In this document: one piece after another, positions 15,898-24,741 of the stretch
Layout of the letters: each line of letters starts with the position of its first letter
Numbering within the stretch: the first letter of the stretch is position 1
Notes under the pieces: model-generated
What the model was told of the DNA's origin: nothing
The model's input: only the letters and a program-made list of their open reading frames with translations
Databases searched by the model: none
Assembly (NCBI RefSeq): GCF_900088535.1
Contig: NZ_LT578417.1
Span: 310,001-374,000, forward strand
Direction: 5' to 3'
Source of the DNA: Cyanobium sp. NIES-981
GTDB taxonomy: Bacteria > Cyanobacteriota > Cyanobacteriia > PCC-6307 > Cyanobiaceae
Length of the DNA stretch: 64,000 bases
Position numbers and translations under genes: made by a program

Positions 15898-16153
15898 TGA
15901 ATAGGCGGATCCGATAACCACCTCCGGACCCCATTCTCTGTCCGCCTAAACGTGCTGCCCCTCATCCCCATGAAGCCTCTGGTCCCAGTGAGCCACTGCC
16001 CTTGAGGCCCAAGCTAGCCACACCCCCAGGCTTCTTCTACGGATCCGCCAACCACCTGTGCGCGTGGCTACCAGATAGCCAACTGACCCCTGGCCTGGCC
16101 AGCTGTGCCGGCGTGGTCACACTGAGGGACGAGCTCACCCGCTGCGCCTGGCC
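15898..16153. repeat. gene-free stretch with two related 20-base segments
   Basis: No gene is supported here. Two segments share CGGATCCG followed three bases later by ACCACCT: 15906-15923 and 16040-16057. Both are close to the putative core site. They could be remnants of att-type sites or a local duplication. No integrase gene lies in this gap. Confidence 0.35.
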
Positions 16154-16903
16154 ATGGGCCGTTTCTCCCCCCTCGTGACCACCCTGCGCCGCACGCCGCC
16201 GCTGGTGTTCGCCATGGCCGTGTTGGCCACCGGCCTGGTGGTGTCCACCTCCGTGCTGGTGAAGGGCATCCGCCGCGGCAACGACACCATCACGGTGACC
16301 GGCGCCAGCACCGAGCGCATCACCAGCGACCATGCCGACTGGACGGTGGAGGTGGCCGAAAGTGCCCCCTCGCTGCAGGCCTCCTATCAGCAACTGCAGC
16401 CCCAGGTGGAGCGCACCCTCGCCTTTCTGCGCGAGCAGGGTATCGCCGAGGAGGCCATCAGCCTCCAGCCGATCAAGTCCGAACGCTCGGAGGTGCGCGA
16501 CTCGCGTACGGGCGAACTGCAGTCCGTCACCTACACCACCCGCCAGCCGATCCGCATCAGCACGTCCGATGTGGCCAAGGTGGCCGCCGTGGCCCAGCAG
16601 ATCGGCCAGCTCGTGGGCGAAGGCGTGCCGCTCACCATCAACGACCCCGCCTACACCTACACCAAGCTCTCCGACAAACGCGTGGACATGCTCGCCAAGG
16701 CCACCCGCGACGCCCGCCTGCGCGCCCGCGAGATCGCCCGCCAGGCCGGCTCCAGCATCGGCGTGATCACCCAGGCCGACACCGGCTCCTTCCAGATCAC
16801 CGTGCCCAACTCCACCGAGATGAGCAGCTACGGCTCCTACGACACCTCCACCATCGAGAAGGACATCACCGCCGTGATGGGCGTGACCTTCCGCGTCGAG
16901 TGA
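16154..16903 (+). CDS. SIMPL (DUF541) domain protein, exported
   Basis: 249 residues. An N-terminal signal anchor (LVFAMAVLATGLVVSTSVLV, residues 17-36) leads into NDTITVTGASTERITSDHADW. This is the typical opening of the SIMPL/DUF541 fold, with the repeated beta-alpha modules seen later as RISTSDVAKVAAVAQQIGQLV and DARLRAREIARQAG. SIMPL proteins are periplasmic oligomers linked to oxidative stress or membrane integrity; their chemistry is not settled. It precedes, and converges with, the devBCA-type exporter operon. Confidence 0.85.
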   Translation: MGRFSPLVTTLRRTPPLVFAMAVLATGLVVSTSVLVKGIRRGNDTITVTGASTERITSDHADWTVEVAESAPSLQASYQQLQPQVERTLAFLREQGIAEEAISLQPIKSERSEVRDSRTGELQSVTYTTRQPIRISTSDVAKVAAVAQQIGQLVGEGVPLTINDPAYTYTKLSDKRVDMLAKATRDARLRAREIARQAGSSIGVITQADTGSFQITVPNSTEMSSYGSYDTSTIEKDITAVMGVTFRVE

Positions 16904-16925
16904 GCTCGAACTTGCGCCCAGGGCC

Positions 16926-17597
<672 letters not shown>

Positions 17598-17611
17598 TGC
17601 GGATCTCCGGC

Positions 17612-18760
17612 TCAGAACAGCTCGGCCGGATCGGCCGCCTGCAGCCGCCGGGTGGCGATCGCCCCCGAGGCCAGGCACATCGCCAGGGTGAGCACGAACA
17701 CCACCACCGCCCGCTCCAGGGTCATCGCGATCGGCAGGCTCGTGGCCTGGGCCGCCACCGCATAGAGCCACAGCGGCATCAGGGCGCCGGGAATGAAGCC
17801 CAGCGCCGCCAGGATCAGGGCCTGCTCCACCACCACCAGCAGCAGGAAGCGGTTGCGGAAGCCCATCGCCTTGAAGGTGGCGTATTCGGCCAAGTGGGCA
17901 TTCACGTCGTTGGAGAGCACCAGCACCACGATCACCACCCCCACGGCGAAGGCCATGGCCGTGCCCAGCCCGAAGATGAAGCCCACCGGGCTCGCCACCC
18001 GCCAGTAGTTCTCCTCGAACTGCACGAAGTCGGCCTGGCTGAGCACCTTCACATCGTTCGGCAGGTGGCGGCGCAGGGCCTCCACCACCCCCTCGCTGGA
18101 GGCCCCCGGCGCCAGGGTGAGCAGGCCCACGCTCACGCTGCCGGCGCTCACCCGCGGGAACATGCGCAGGAAGGTCTGGTCGCTCGCCATCAAGGTGGCG
18201 TCGGCCCCGAATGACGCCCCCAGCCGGAACAGCCCGCCCACGGTGATCGTGCGCCGCTCGATCTCGCTGGTCACCCGCTCGCCCCGGTCTATCCGGGCGA
18301 TCGCCTCCTTGTATTGCCCCCGGGCGCCCCGGTCGAACAGCACCGTGTCGGGCAGCTTCAGCAGATCGGCCTGGGCCCGCACCTCCGGCAGGCGCAGCAC
18401 ATCGGCATCGGGATTGAAGCCCAGCACCTGCACCGTGGCGCTGCGCAGGGTCTGGGGATTGCGCCAGGTCACGGTGCGGATGTACAGCCCCTGGGCCTCG
18501 CTCACCCCGGGCACATCCAGGGCCTGCAGCAGCCGCCGGCGCGGGAAGGTGGAGAGGTTCTGCAGGTTCAGCGCCTTCGGGCTGATCAGCACCACATCGG
18601 CCCTGAAGGAGCGATCCAGCCGGGTGTTGCTGTCATACAGCGCCGCCTGGAAGCCCAGCTGCATGAACATCAGCAGGTCGGCGAAGGCGATGCCGGCCAG
18701 GGCCACCAGGAAGCGGCCGGGGTCGTGGCGGAGCTGCAACCAGCCGAGCGGCGTTCTCAT
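17612..18760 (-). CDS. devC: DevC-type ABC transporter permease
   Basis: 382 residues. One N-terminal helix (FLVALAGIAFADLLMFMQLGF), a large extracytoplasmic domain (residues about 45-255) and three C-terminal helices (FIFGLGTAMAFAVGVVIVVLV, LLLVVVEQALILAALGFIPG, AVVVFVLTLAMCLASG) give the MacB/FtsX-like topology. The start RTPLGWLQLRHDPGRFLVALAG is characteristic of DevC. It works with DevA and DevB to push substrate across the envelope. The ATG overlaps the devB stop. Confidence 0.9.
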   Translation of the reverse strand: MRTPLGWLQLRHDPGRFLVALAGIAFADLLMFMQLGFQAALYDSNTRLDRSFRADVVLISPKALNLQNLSTFPRRRLLQALDVPGVSEAQGLYIRTVTWRNPQTLRSATVQVLGFNPDADVLRLPEVRAQADLLKLPDTVLFDRGARGQYKEAIARIDRGERVTSEIERRTITVGGLFRLGASFGADATLMASDQTFLRMFPRVSAGSVSVGLLTLAPGASSEGVVEALRRHLPNDVKVLSQADFVQFEENYWRVASPVGFIFGLGTAMAFAVGVVIVVLVLSNDVNAHLAEYATFKAMGFRNRFLLLVVVEQALILAALGFIPGALMPLWLYAVAAQATSLPIAMTLERAVVVFVLTLAMCLASGAIATRRLQAADPAELF

Positions 18761-19863
18761 GGGCCGATCACCACCCGCACCTGCAGGTTCGTGAACCGGG
18801 CGGCGCGGGGATGGCTCCCCGGCGTCAGCGGCGCCCGCACCTCCACCACCCGGTTGTCGTTGTTGGCGCTGGGGTCGGTGTTGATCACGTTCTGGCGCAG
18901 CACGATCGCGCCGATCTGCTCCACCGTGGCCTGCAGCGGCTCCTCCAGCGCCGGGCTGGTGATCCGCACCGGCTGGCCGAGCTTCACCCGCGGCAGGTCG
19001 CTCTCGTACACCTCGGCCACCACCTGCATGCGGCCGATCTGGCCGAGTTGCAGGATGCCGGCGCTGCCCGGGGCCTCGCCGGCCCGGGCGAACACCTGCA
19101 GCACGGTGCCCTCGATCGGCGCGTGGATCAGGTTGTCATCGCGGCTGGCGATGGCCCGCTGCAGGTTGGCCTCCGCCGCCTCCAGGCTGCGCTGGGCCGC
19201 CTCCACATCCAGGTCCACCCCGCCGGCGCCGGCGCTGCTGCGGGCCTGCTGGCGCACCAGCAGGGCCCGGGCCTCCTCCAGCGCGGCGGTCACGGTGGCG
19301 AGGGCGAGCTGGCGGTTGTCGCGGTCTTCCGCCGACACCGCCCCGCTGGCATAGAGGCTCCGGTAGCGACGGGCCTCGGTGGCGGCCGTGCGCTGCTGGG
19401 CCTCGAGCGAGCGCACCCTGGCCAGCTGGCTGGCCTCACCGCTGCCGGCATCGGCGCGGGCGATGGCCAGCCGCGAGCGGGCCAGATTCACCTCGGCGCG
19501 GGCGGCATTCACGCTGGCCTCGAGCTGGGGCTGGTTGTCGAGCACCGCCAGCAGCTGGCCGGCCTTCACCTGCTCCCCCCGCTCCACCAGCAGCTTCAGC
19601 AGGGTGGGCTGGCCGGGGCCCGTGGTGGGCGCCGCGATCGTGCGCAGCTCACTCACCGGCTCCAGCCGCCCCAGGGCGGTGACGGTGCGGATCGGCTGCT
19701 GCACCACCGCCGGTTGCGGCGGCGCTGCCCGCCGCAACAGGGCCCGGCCCGCCACCAGCGCCAGGCCCAGCGCCAGGGCGCCGCCGCCCAGCAGCAGCCA
19801 GGGGCGGCGCCGGGCCCGCTGCTGAGGCCGCTGAGGCCAGGGTGGCAGCTGCGGCCAGGCCAT
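18757..19863 (-). CDS. devB: DevB-type HlyD-family adaptor
   Basis: 368 residues. An N-terminal anchor (WLLLGGGALALGLALVAGRAL) is followed by a lipoyl half (TALGRLEPVSELRTIAAP and ERGEQVKAGQLLAVLDNQPQLEA). Next come a long alpha-helical hairpin (residues about 110-235), the second lipoyl half (NLIHAPIEGTVLQVFARAGE) and a beta barrel (VAEVYESDLPRVKLGQPVRI). This is the membrane-fusion subunit joining the DevCA ABC pump to an outer-membrane channel. First gene of the operon, divergent from the TetR gene across a 59-base gap that holds a palindromic operator candidate. Confidence 0.9.
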   Translation of the reverse strand: MAWPQLPPWPQRPQQRARRRPWLLLGGGALALGLALVAGRALLRRAAPPQPAVVQQPIRTVTALGRLEPVSELRTIAAPTTGPGQPTLLKLLVERGEQVKAGQLLAVLDNQPQLEASVNAARAEVNLARSRLAIARADAGSGEASQLARVRSLEAQQRTAATEARRYRSLYASGAVSAEDRDNRQLALATVTAALEEARALLVRQQARSSAGAGGVDLDVEAAQRSLEAAEANLQRAIASRDDNLIHAPIEGTVLQVFARAGEAPGSAGILQLGQIGRMQVVAEVYESDLPRVKLGQPVRITSPALEEPLQATVEQIGAIVLRQNVINTDPSANNDNRVVEVRAPLTPGSHPRAARFTNLQVRVVIGP

Positions 19864-19884
19864 CTCCCTCTCCCAGCTCTCCTG

Positions 19885-19899
19885 ACTGTACCGTTCAGT
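19885..19899. promoter_or_regulatory. 15-bp palindrome, probable TetR operator
   Basis: The bases read ACTGTACCGTTCAGT, which fits ACTGwACnGTwCAGT and is nearly symmetrical about the central C. It lies in the 59-base divergent gap between devB and the TetR gene, 22 bases from the devB start, where bound repressor would block both promoters. Palindromes of this form are common TetR/AcrR operators. Binding by the adjacent regulator is inferred from position. Confidence 0.5.
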
Positions 19900-19922
19900 T
19901 CAGTCTTGCCAGCGCGCTGTCC

Positions 19923-20594
19923 ATGCCCTCTGCCGCTGTGCCCGCCACCACCAGCCGGGGTCTGCGGGCCGAGCGCAAGCGGCAGGCGATCCTTGATGGC
20001 GCCCGCCAGGAGTTCCTCAGCCACGGCTACGCCGCCACCTCGATGGACCGCATCGCCAGGGCGGCCCACGTGTCCAAGGCCACCGTGTACAGCCACTTCG
20101 CCGACAAGAAGGCCCTGTTCCGTGCCCTCACCGAGCAGATGGTGGGCGAGCGCCTGAGCGAGCTGTTCGGCAGCTCCCCCGGCCAGAGCCTCCCACCAGA
20201 CCCCGCCGCCGCCCTCACCGAACTGGCCGCCCGCTGCCTGGCCCGCCGTCCGGCGCAGCCCCCGTTCCTCTCCTTGCTGCGCCTGGTGATCGGCGAATCG
20301 GAGCGCTTCCCGGAACTGGCCAGAACCTTCGTGGCCCAGCTGGAGCGCACCGGCGTGGCCCAGGTGGTGCACCTGTTCGAGGCCCTCCCCGCCGGCCCGG
20401 AGGCCGAGCTGCGCGCCCGGGTGTTCATGGGCGCCCTGGTGCACCTGATCCTGATGCAGGACCTGCTGCACGGCCGCGAGGTGGCCCCGGTGGACCGCCA
20501 GGCCTACGCCGCGGTGCTGGTGAAGCTGGTGCAGGCGGGTTCTGACGGCGGTCAGTCAACCAACTCCCCGCCAGAGAACCGGCATCCCCTGTGA
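19923..20594 (+). CDS. TetR/AcrR-family transcriptional regulator
   Basis: 223 residues from the ATG at 19923. The N-terminal DNA-binding domain is plain: RQAILDGARQEFLSHGYAAT, SMDRIARAAHVSKATVYSHF and ADKKALFRAL, the helix-turn-helix being residues about 45-66. The ligand-binding C-terminal domain (PFLSLLRLVIGESERFPELA) resembles the AcrR/YbiH group. It is divergent from devBCA, so it probably represses that exporter and itself, released by the exported compound or a related ligand. The longer upstream frame is rejected because it overlaps devB. Confidence 0.88.
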   Translation: MPSAAVPATTSRGLRAERKRQAILDGARQEFLSHGYAATSMDRIARAAHVSKATVYSHFADKKALFRALTEQMVGERLSELFGSSPGQSLPPDPAAALTELAARCLARRPAQPPFLSLLRLVIGESERFPELARTFVAQLERTGVAQVVHLFEALPAGPEAELRARVFMGALVHLILMQDLLHGREVAPVDRQAYAAVLVKLVQAGSDGGQSTNSPPENRHPL

Positions 20595-20598
20595 GGGT

Positions 20599-21624
20599 TC
20601 ACACGAGGGACGTGGCAACCCCTCCGCTGACAGTCAGTGTTCCATCGGCAAAGTTGAACATCCCCCCATTGATGCCGCCGATCTTCTCAAAACTCCTGAC
20701 CCTCATGGAACCACCATCGGCAGGACGCGACAGGATCTCTCCCGTGATGGTGTAGACACCGTTATCAAGCAGTATTTTGTCCTTACCCTTGCCACCGATG
20801 AAGGTGCCCGCGTTAACACCGCCGCCGAAACCGAGGGCTGCAAAGCCCGCCAGGGTGTCATTCCCTGCCCCCAGGAGTGTACCGCCTAATCCGGAAAATC
20901 CCCCGGTGAGCGCATCCACTCGGTCGTTGCCCCTACCGGTGCGAATCAAACCCGAATTCTGAATGCCTGTGATGCCTCGGCCTATGACCAGGTCGTTGCC
21001 GTCTCCTGTCGTGATCCTGACCTCTCCCCCGATTTCAATGCCTGGAGTCAGAAATATCGTGGGAATCGGGCCCAGCCTGGTACCTTCGATCGTGTCATCG
21101 CCGTCTCCGGTATCAATACTTCCTGTTAATACACGCAGGCCCGTACCATTTGGACTTTGCCCCAGAATGCTGTCATCTCCTGGGCCCATGCTGATCCTGC
21201 CCGTATTCTCGATTCCAAAGCCATAGCTGAACACACCATCTCCCCGGATCCCTTTGAGGATGTCGTTGCCGCCGCCGGTGCTGATCAGCCCATGATTCGT
21301 AATGCTGCCACTGAACGAACCGTTCGCTACAAGGCCGCGGATGGTGTCTGCTCCTCCACCCGTCTTGATCACGGCTGTCTGTTCCACCAACACCCCGTGC
21401 AAGCCGCCCCTGCCTAGAACACGGTCCTTGCCTGCGCCGGTGATCAGCCGTCCTCCTTCGCTCACCAGCACACCATCCAGGCTTGCCAGCAGGGATGTGC
21501 CTTTCACGATGTCCCCCCCGGCCAGGGTGGAAACCTTCTTGCCAGGGTTGATGACCCAGCCGTCGACCAGCGACCTCGCCCTGTCTGGACGAGCGGTGAA
21601 CGTGAAGTTTGACAGGTTGGCCAT
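20599..21624 (-). CDS. RTX-like calcium-binding repeat protein
   Basis: 341 residues with no classical signal peptide. Repeated units of the form GxGxDxIxG occur throughout: GAGKDRVLGRGG, GGGADTIRG, GGGNDILKG, GPGDDSILG, GDGDDTIEG, GDGNDLVIG, GRGNDRV, GAGNDTLAG and GKGKDKILL. They alternate with short IxNxGxI strands, giving a beta-roll or beta-helix that would bind calcium and fold outside the cell, probably after type I export. The final 60 residues (VYTITGEIL, then RSFEKIGGINGGMFNFADG) may be the export signal region. It ends 4 bases from the TetR gene, convergently. Function beyond a surface or secreted protein is unknown. Confidence 0.75.
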   Translation of the reverse strand: MANLSNFTFTARPDRARSLVDGWVINPGKKVSTLAGGDIVKGTSLLASLDGVLVSEGGRLITGAGKDRVLGRGGLHGVLVEQTAVIKTGGGADTIRGLVANGSFSGSITNHGLISTGGGNDILKGIRGDGVFSYGFGIENTGRISMGPGDDSILGQSPNGTGLRVLTGSIDTGDGDDTIEGTRLGPIPTIFLTPGIEIGGEVRITTGDGNDLVIGRGITGIQNSGLIRTGRGNDRVDALTGGFSGLGGTLLGAGNDTLAGFAALGFGGGVNAGTFIGGKGKDKILLDNGVYTITGEILSRPADGGSMRVRSFEKIGGINGGMFNFADGTLTVSGGVATSLV

Positions 21625-22165
21625 GGTCTCTGTGTCTCCCAGTAACCTCTAACCTCATTGTGGGATTGAGCTGCCCAGGCTTCTCTGCGGCGGGGGACAA
21701 CGTAGGCTTTATCTTCACTTCTTTATCTAATCGTTGTATTGTATGCCGGCGAGCAGGTGCTCCCAGCTGCTACAATTGCATGGGATTATGATTACATCGG
21801 GTTTCGTACCGAGCTCCGTCCTGAACTCCGATCGCCCCCTCCCGGTTCGCGTCCTGCTTCAGCCTCAGGTCTCTCTGGCGATGCGGTAGCCGAAGCCAGT
21901 GAGGTCGAGGTCCGTTGAACAGGGCGAACTGAGCGGGATGGAGCCCAGCAGGGAACTCCCGGGCTCCATCCTCCGGCAGGGGAAGCAGCGACGTGCTCGA
22001 CAACGGTGTGCCGAACGACAGCCAGGCGCTGGCCAAGAGCGGCGGCGACCCTCCGATGGCCCCCCCGCAAGAATCCGTTCGGGGCCTGGGGTCAGGTGGC
22101 CATCACATGCCGGCGTGGCAGGGCGCCGCCGCCGCCCACACTGGTCTGCAGCGCTCCCCGTGCCG
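21625..22165. other. about 540 bases without a supported gene
   Basis: The first 150 bases upstream of the RTX-like gene are AT-rich and probably hold its promoter. The rest contains overlapping frames on both strands with no recognised domain. The minus-strand frame ending near 21865 (TGFGYRIARET) looks mildly protein-like and could be a degraded C-terminus. No repeat or RNA was recognised. Confidence 0.35.
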
Positions 22166-23404
22166 ATGCCGCTGATCCCCCGGATCCTGGAGCTGGCCCC
22201 GGAGCTCACCGCCTGGCGCCGCGATCTGCACGCCCACCCCGAAACCGCCTTCCAGGAGGTGAGAACGGCGGCGCTGGTGGCCGAGCGCCTGCGGCAGTTC
22301 GGCTGTGATGCGGTGCACACCGGCCTGGCCCGCACGGGGGTGGTGGGGGTGCTGCAAGCCGGCCGCTCCCCCCGCCGCATCGGGCTGCGGGCCGACATGG
22401 ATGCCCTGCACCTCAGCGAAGCCAATGGCTTCGCCCACCGCTCCACCGATCCGCAGCGGATGCATGCCTGCGGCCATGACGGCCACACCGTGATGCTGCT
22501 GGGAGCAGCGCGCTATCTGGCGGAGACCCGCCGCTTCAACGGCACGGTGGTGCTGATCTTCCAGCCGGCGGAGGAGAACGAAGGCGGCGGCCGGCAGATG
22601 GTGGAGGAGGGGCTGTTCGAGCGCTTCCCGGTGGACGCCGTCTACGGGCTCCACAACTGGCCGGGGCTTGCTGTCGGCCGCTTCGCCATCCGCAGCGGTC
22701 CGATGATGGCTGGCTGCGACAGCCTCGAGATCCTCGTGCGCGGCCGTGGCTGCCACGCGGCCATGCCGGAGGAGGGCATCGATCCGATCGCGGCCGGCGC
22801 CGCCCTGGTGCAGGCCCTGCACACGATCGTGAGCCGCCGCGTGGCCCCCAGCGACGCCGCGGTGCTGAGCCTCACCCAGTTCCATGCCGGCGACACCTGG
22901 AACGTGATCCCTCAGGAGGCGGTGCTGCGCGGCAGCCTGCGCTACTTCGATCCGGCCCTGCGCAACAGGTTGCATGAACAGATCCGGGCGATGGTGGCGG
23001 GCGTGGCCGCCGCCCACGGCGCCAAGGCGCAGCTGCGGCTGATCGAGGGCTACCCCCCCACGCTGAACCGGCCGGAGCAGGCGGCGGCGGCGGCGGCCGC
23101 CATGGCGGCGGTGGTGGGTGAGGCGCAGGTGGAGCGCGAGCGGCCGCCCACCATGGGAGCGGAGGACTTCGCTTACATGCTGCAGGCTCGGCCGGGGGCC
23201 TACGGCTGGATCGGCAATGGCCCGGGTGAGGGTGGCTGCCTGCTGCACAACCCCCGCTACGACTTCAACGACGCGATCCTGCCGATCGGGGCCAGCTACT
23301 GGGCCACCCTGGTGGAGCGGGAGCTCGCCATGACCCCAGCAGCCCCAGCTGCCGCCGCCGCCAGGCCGCCAACGCCGTGGCGTGCACCACCAGGACCCGG
23401 GTAG
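22166..23404 (+). CDS. M20-family amidohydrolase (IAA-amino acid hydrolase-like)
   Basis: 412 residues. The metal site and catalytic blocks are present: WRRDLHAHPETAFQE, GLRADMDALHL, HACGHDGHTVMLLGAA, IFQPAEENEGGGRQM with the catalytic glutamate pair, VYGLHNWPG, and a late GAEDFAYML. This is the M20D group (HipO/AbgA/ILR1-like), which cleaves N-acyl amino acids. The dimerisation domain spans residues about 185-300. The last 25 residues are Ala/Pro-rich and unlike the family, perhaps a run-on after the normal end. Substrate unknown. Confidence 0.88.
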   Translation: MPLIPRILELAPELTAWRRDLHAHPETAFQEVRTAALVAERLRQFGCDAVHTGLARTGVVGVLQAGRSPRRIGLRADMDALHLSEANGFAHRSTDPQRMHACGHDGHTVMLLGAARYLAETRRFNGTVVLIFQPAEENEGGGRQMVEEGLFERFPVDAVYGLHNWPGLAVGRFAIRSGPMMAGCDSLEILVRGRGCHAAMPEEGIDPIAAGAALVQALHTIVSRRVAPSDAAVLSLTQFHAGDTWNVIPQEAVLRGSLRYFDPALRNRLHEQIRAMVAGVAAAHGAKAQLRLIEGYPPTLNRPEQAAAAAAAMAAVVGEAQVERERPPTMGAEDFAYMLQARPGAYGWIGNGPGEGGCLLHNPRYDFNDAILPIGASYWATLVERELAMTPAAPAAAAARPPTPWRAPPGPG

Positions 23405-23557
23405 GCCATGCCGTGGAAAGCGAAGCTCCTGGACCCGCGGAATCATCCTCGGCCCCGACCGAAGCGCCGAAGCCGTACCAGCCCTGCGCCGCAGTGGCCT
23501 CAGGCAGGGCGCCCACGATCGGCGCCCTTGGCAGGGCTGGTTGGTGGCGTGGCCTCC

Positions 23558-24070
23558 TCAGCGGCAGCCCTGCACGGAGATGCGGTAGCTGAAACCGGTG
23601 GCGCCCGGCTCCTTGGCGGTGCCCACCTTGATGTTCACCTGGCTCACACGCTTGCCCGCCACAGCCGGGAAGGGACCGAACATCGTTCCCGTTCCCAGGG
23701 CTGGCTTCAGGGTTTCCTGCACCACACGCAGATTGCTGCCGTCGCTGAACTTGAGATAGGCCTCGATCGGGTAGCTGCCCTGGTCGGTGGAGTCGGCCGT
23801 GAAGAACAGCTTGTAGCTGCTGTAGTCGCGATCCACGGTGAAGTCGGTGTTCCAGTTGGTGCGGCCGATCGTGCTGCCGATCGGACCCTTGGGGCGCTGC
23901 ACCCGCTTCTTCACGATCGGGCCGCTGCCGCCGATCGGCTGGAGGAAGGTGCAGGCCCCCGCCGAGGCGGCCTGGGGAGCCAGCAGTGCTGCGCAGGTGA
24001 GGCAGGCCGCCAGGGATCCGGCCAGGTAGGGCACCCGGTTCAGGCCGAGTGATGGAGAACGCATGACCAT
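23558..24070 (-). CDS. secreted hypothetical protein
   Basis: About 170 residues from the ATG at 24070; ATG at 24064 is equally possible. The signal peptide is LAGSLAACLTCAALLAPQAASA with cleavage after ASA. The mature part starts GACTFLQPIG and is beta-rich with a pair of cysteines (one near the mature start, one in the last three residues, VQGCR) that could form a disulfide. Repeated YSSYKLFFTADST-type strands suggest a small beta sandwich. No family recognised. It is alone on this strand, 150 bases from the M20 gene that converges on it. Confidence 0.6.
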   Translation of the reverse strand: MVMRSPSLGLNRVPYLAGSLAACLTCAALLAPQAASAGACTFLQPIGGSGPIVKKRVQRPKGPIGSTIGRTNWNTDFTVDRDYSSYKLFFTADSTDQGSYPIEAYLKFSDGSNLRVVQETLKPALGTGTMFGPFPAVAGKRVSQVNIKVGTAKEPGATGFSYRISVQGCR

Positions 24071-24126
24071 GGCGCGGCGGAAGGGAACCTCTGCATCTTG
24101 CACCCACCCCGCCTGGAGCTGGTTGG

Positions 24127-24612
24127 CTAGTTCTTGACGTCCCAGGAGGTGGTGGAGTGCACGCTGGTCTGGCCGCTGTTGTCGCTGACGAAGCTGAAGA
24201 GTGATCCCTTGTCCACGCTCATGACAAGGGTGATGACACCACCGCTGTCGTGCTCCTGAGACGAGAATTCCGCCGATTGGACACGCCAGCTGCCAGAGGA
24301 AATCGAGAGAAAGATGGAGTGATCTTTCTGGGTTGTCGGTACTGGGTTGGGAACCGTATTCAACCTTTTCTTGTCATAGAAGTCGAGCTCGGCGCTGATC
24401 AGGCCCTGGCTCTTCACCCTCTCCACAAACAGTGGCAGCTCATGAATATCCACCAGGGTCATGGAGACTTCCAGGGGGCGATTCCTGCTTAACTGCTCAA
24501 TCGAGAAGGACACCCTGCTCACCTCAACTCCGGGTCCGAGGCCTTTCTCTTTGACCAGCTCACTGGTTCGGAAACCGACATCCGCCTTGAAGACGATCAG
24601 CACGTCACTCAT
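24127..24612 (-). CDS. hypothetical beta-rich protein, possibly Hcp-like
   Basis: 161 residues without a signal peptide, AT-richer than neighbours. Strand-rich segments VSRVSFSIEQLSRNRPLEV, ISAELDFYDK, SIFLSISSGSWRVQSAEF and GGVITLVMSVDKG give the impression of a small barrel like the Hcp/DUF796 tube proteins, but conserved Hcp positions are not certain. No type VI genes are visible in the window, so I only offer this as a fold suggestion. Confidence 0.5.
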   Translation of the reverse strand: MSDVLIVFKADVGFRTSELVKEKGLGPGVEVSRVSFSIEQLSRNRPLEVSMTLVDIHELPLFVERVKSQGLISAELDFYDKKRLNTVPNPVPTTQKDHSIFLSISSGSWRVQSAEFSSQEHDSGGVITLVMSVDKGSLFSFVSDNSGQTSVHSTTSWDVKN

Positions 24613-24741
24613 TGGAACTCAGCGGCATCCGTTGATAGTATGGCGGCCCCTTGAGCGGGCAGGCCCTCCACTACACCCGCGTTAACGTCACCCGCGCAAC
24701 CCGCCTTGGGGCGGAAGGGGCCGTGCACCTTTCCGTGCGGT

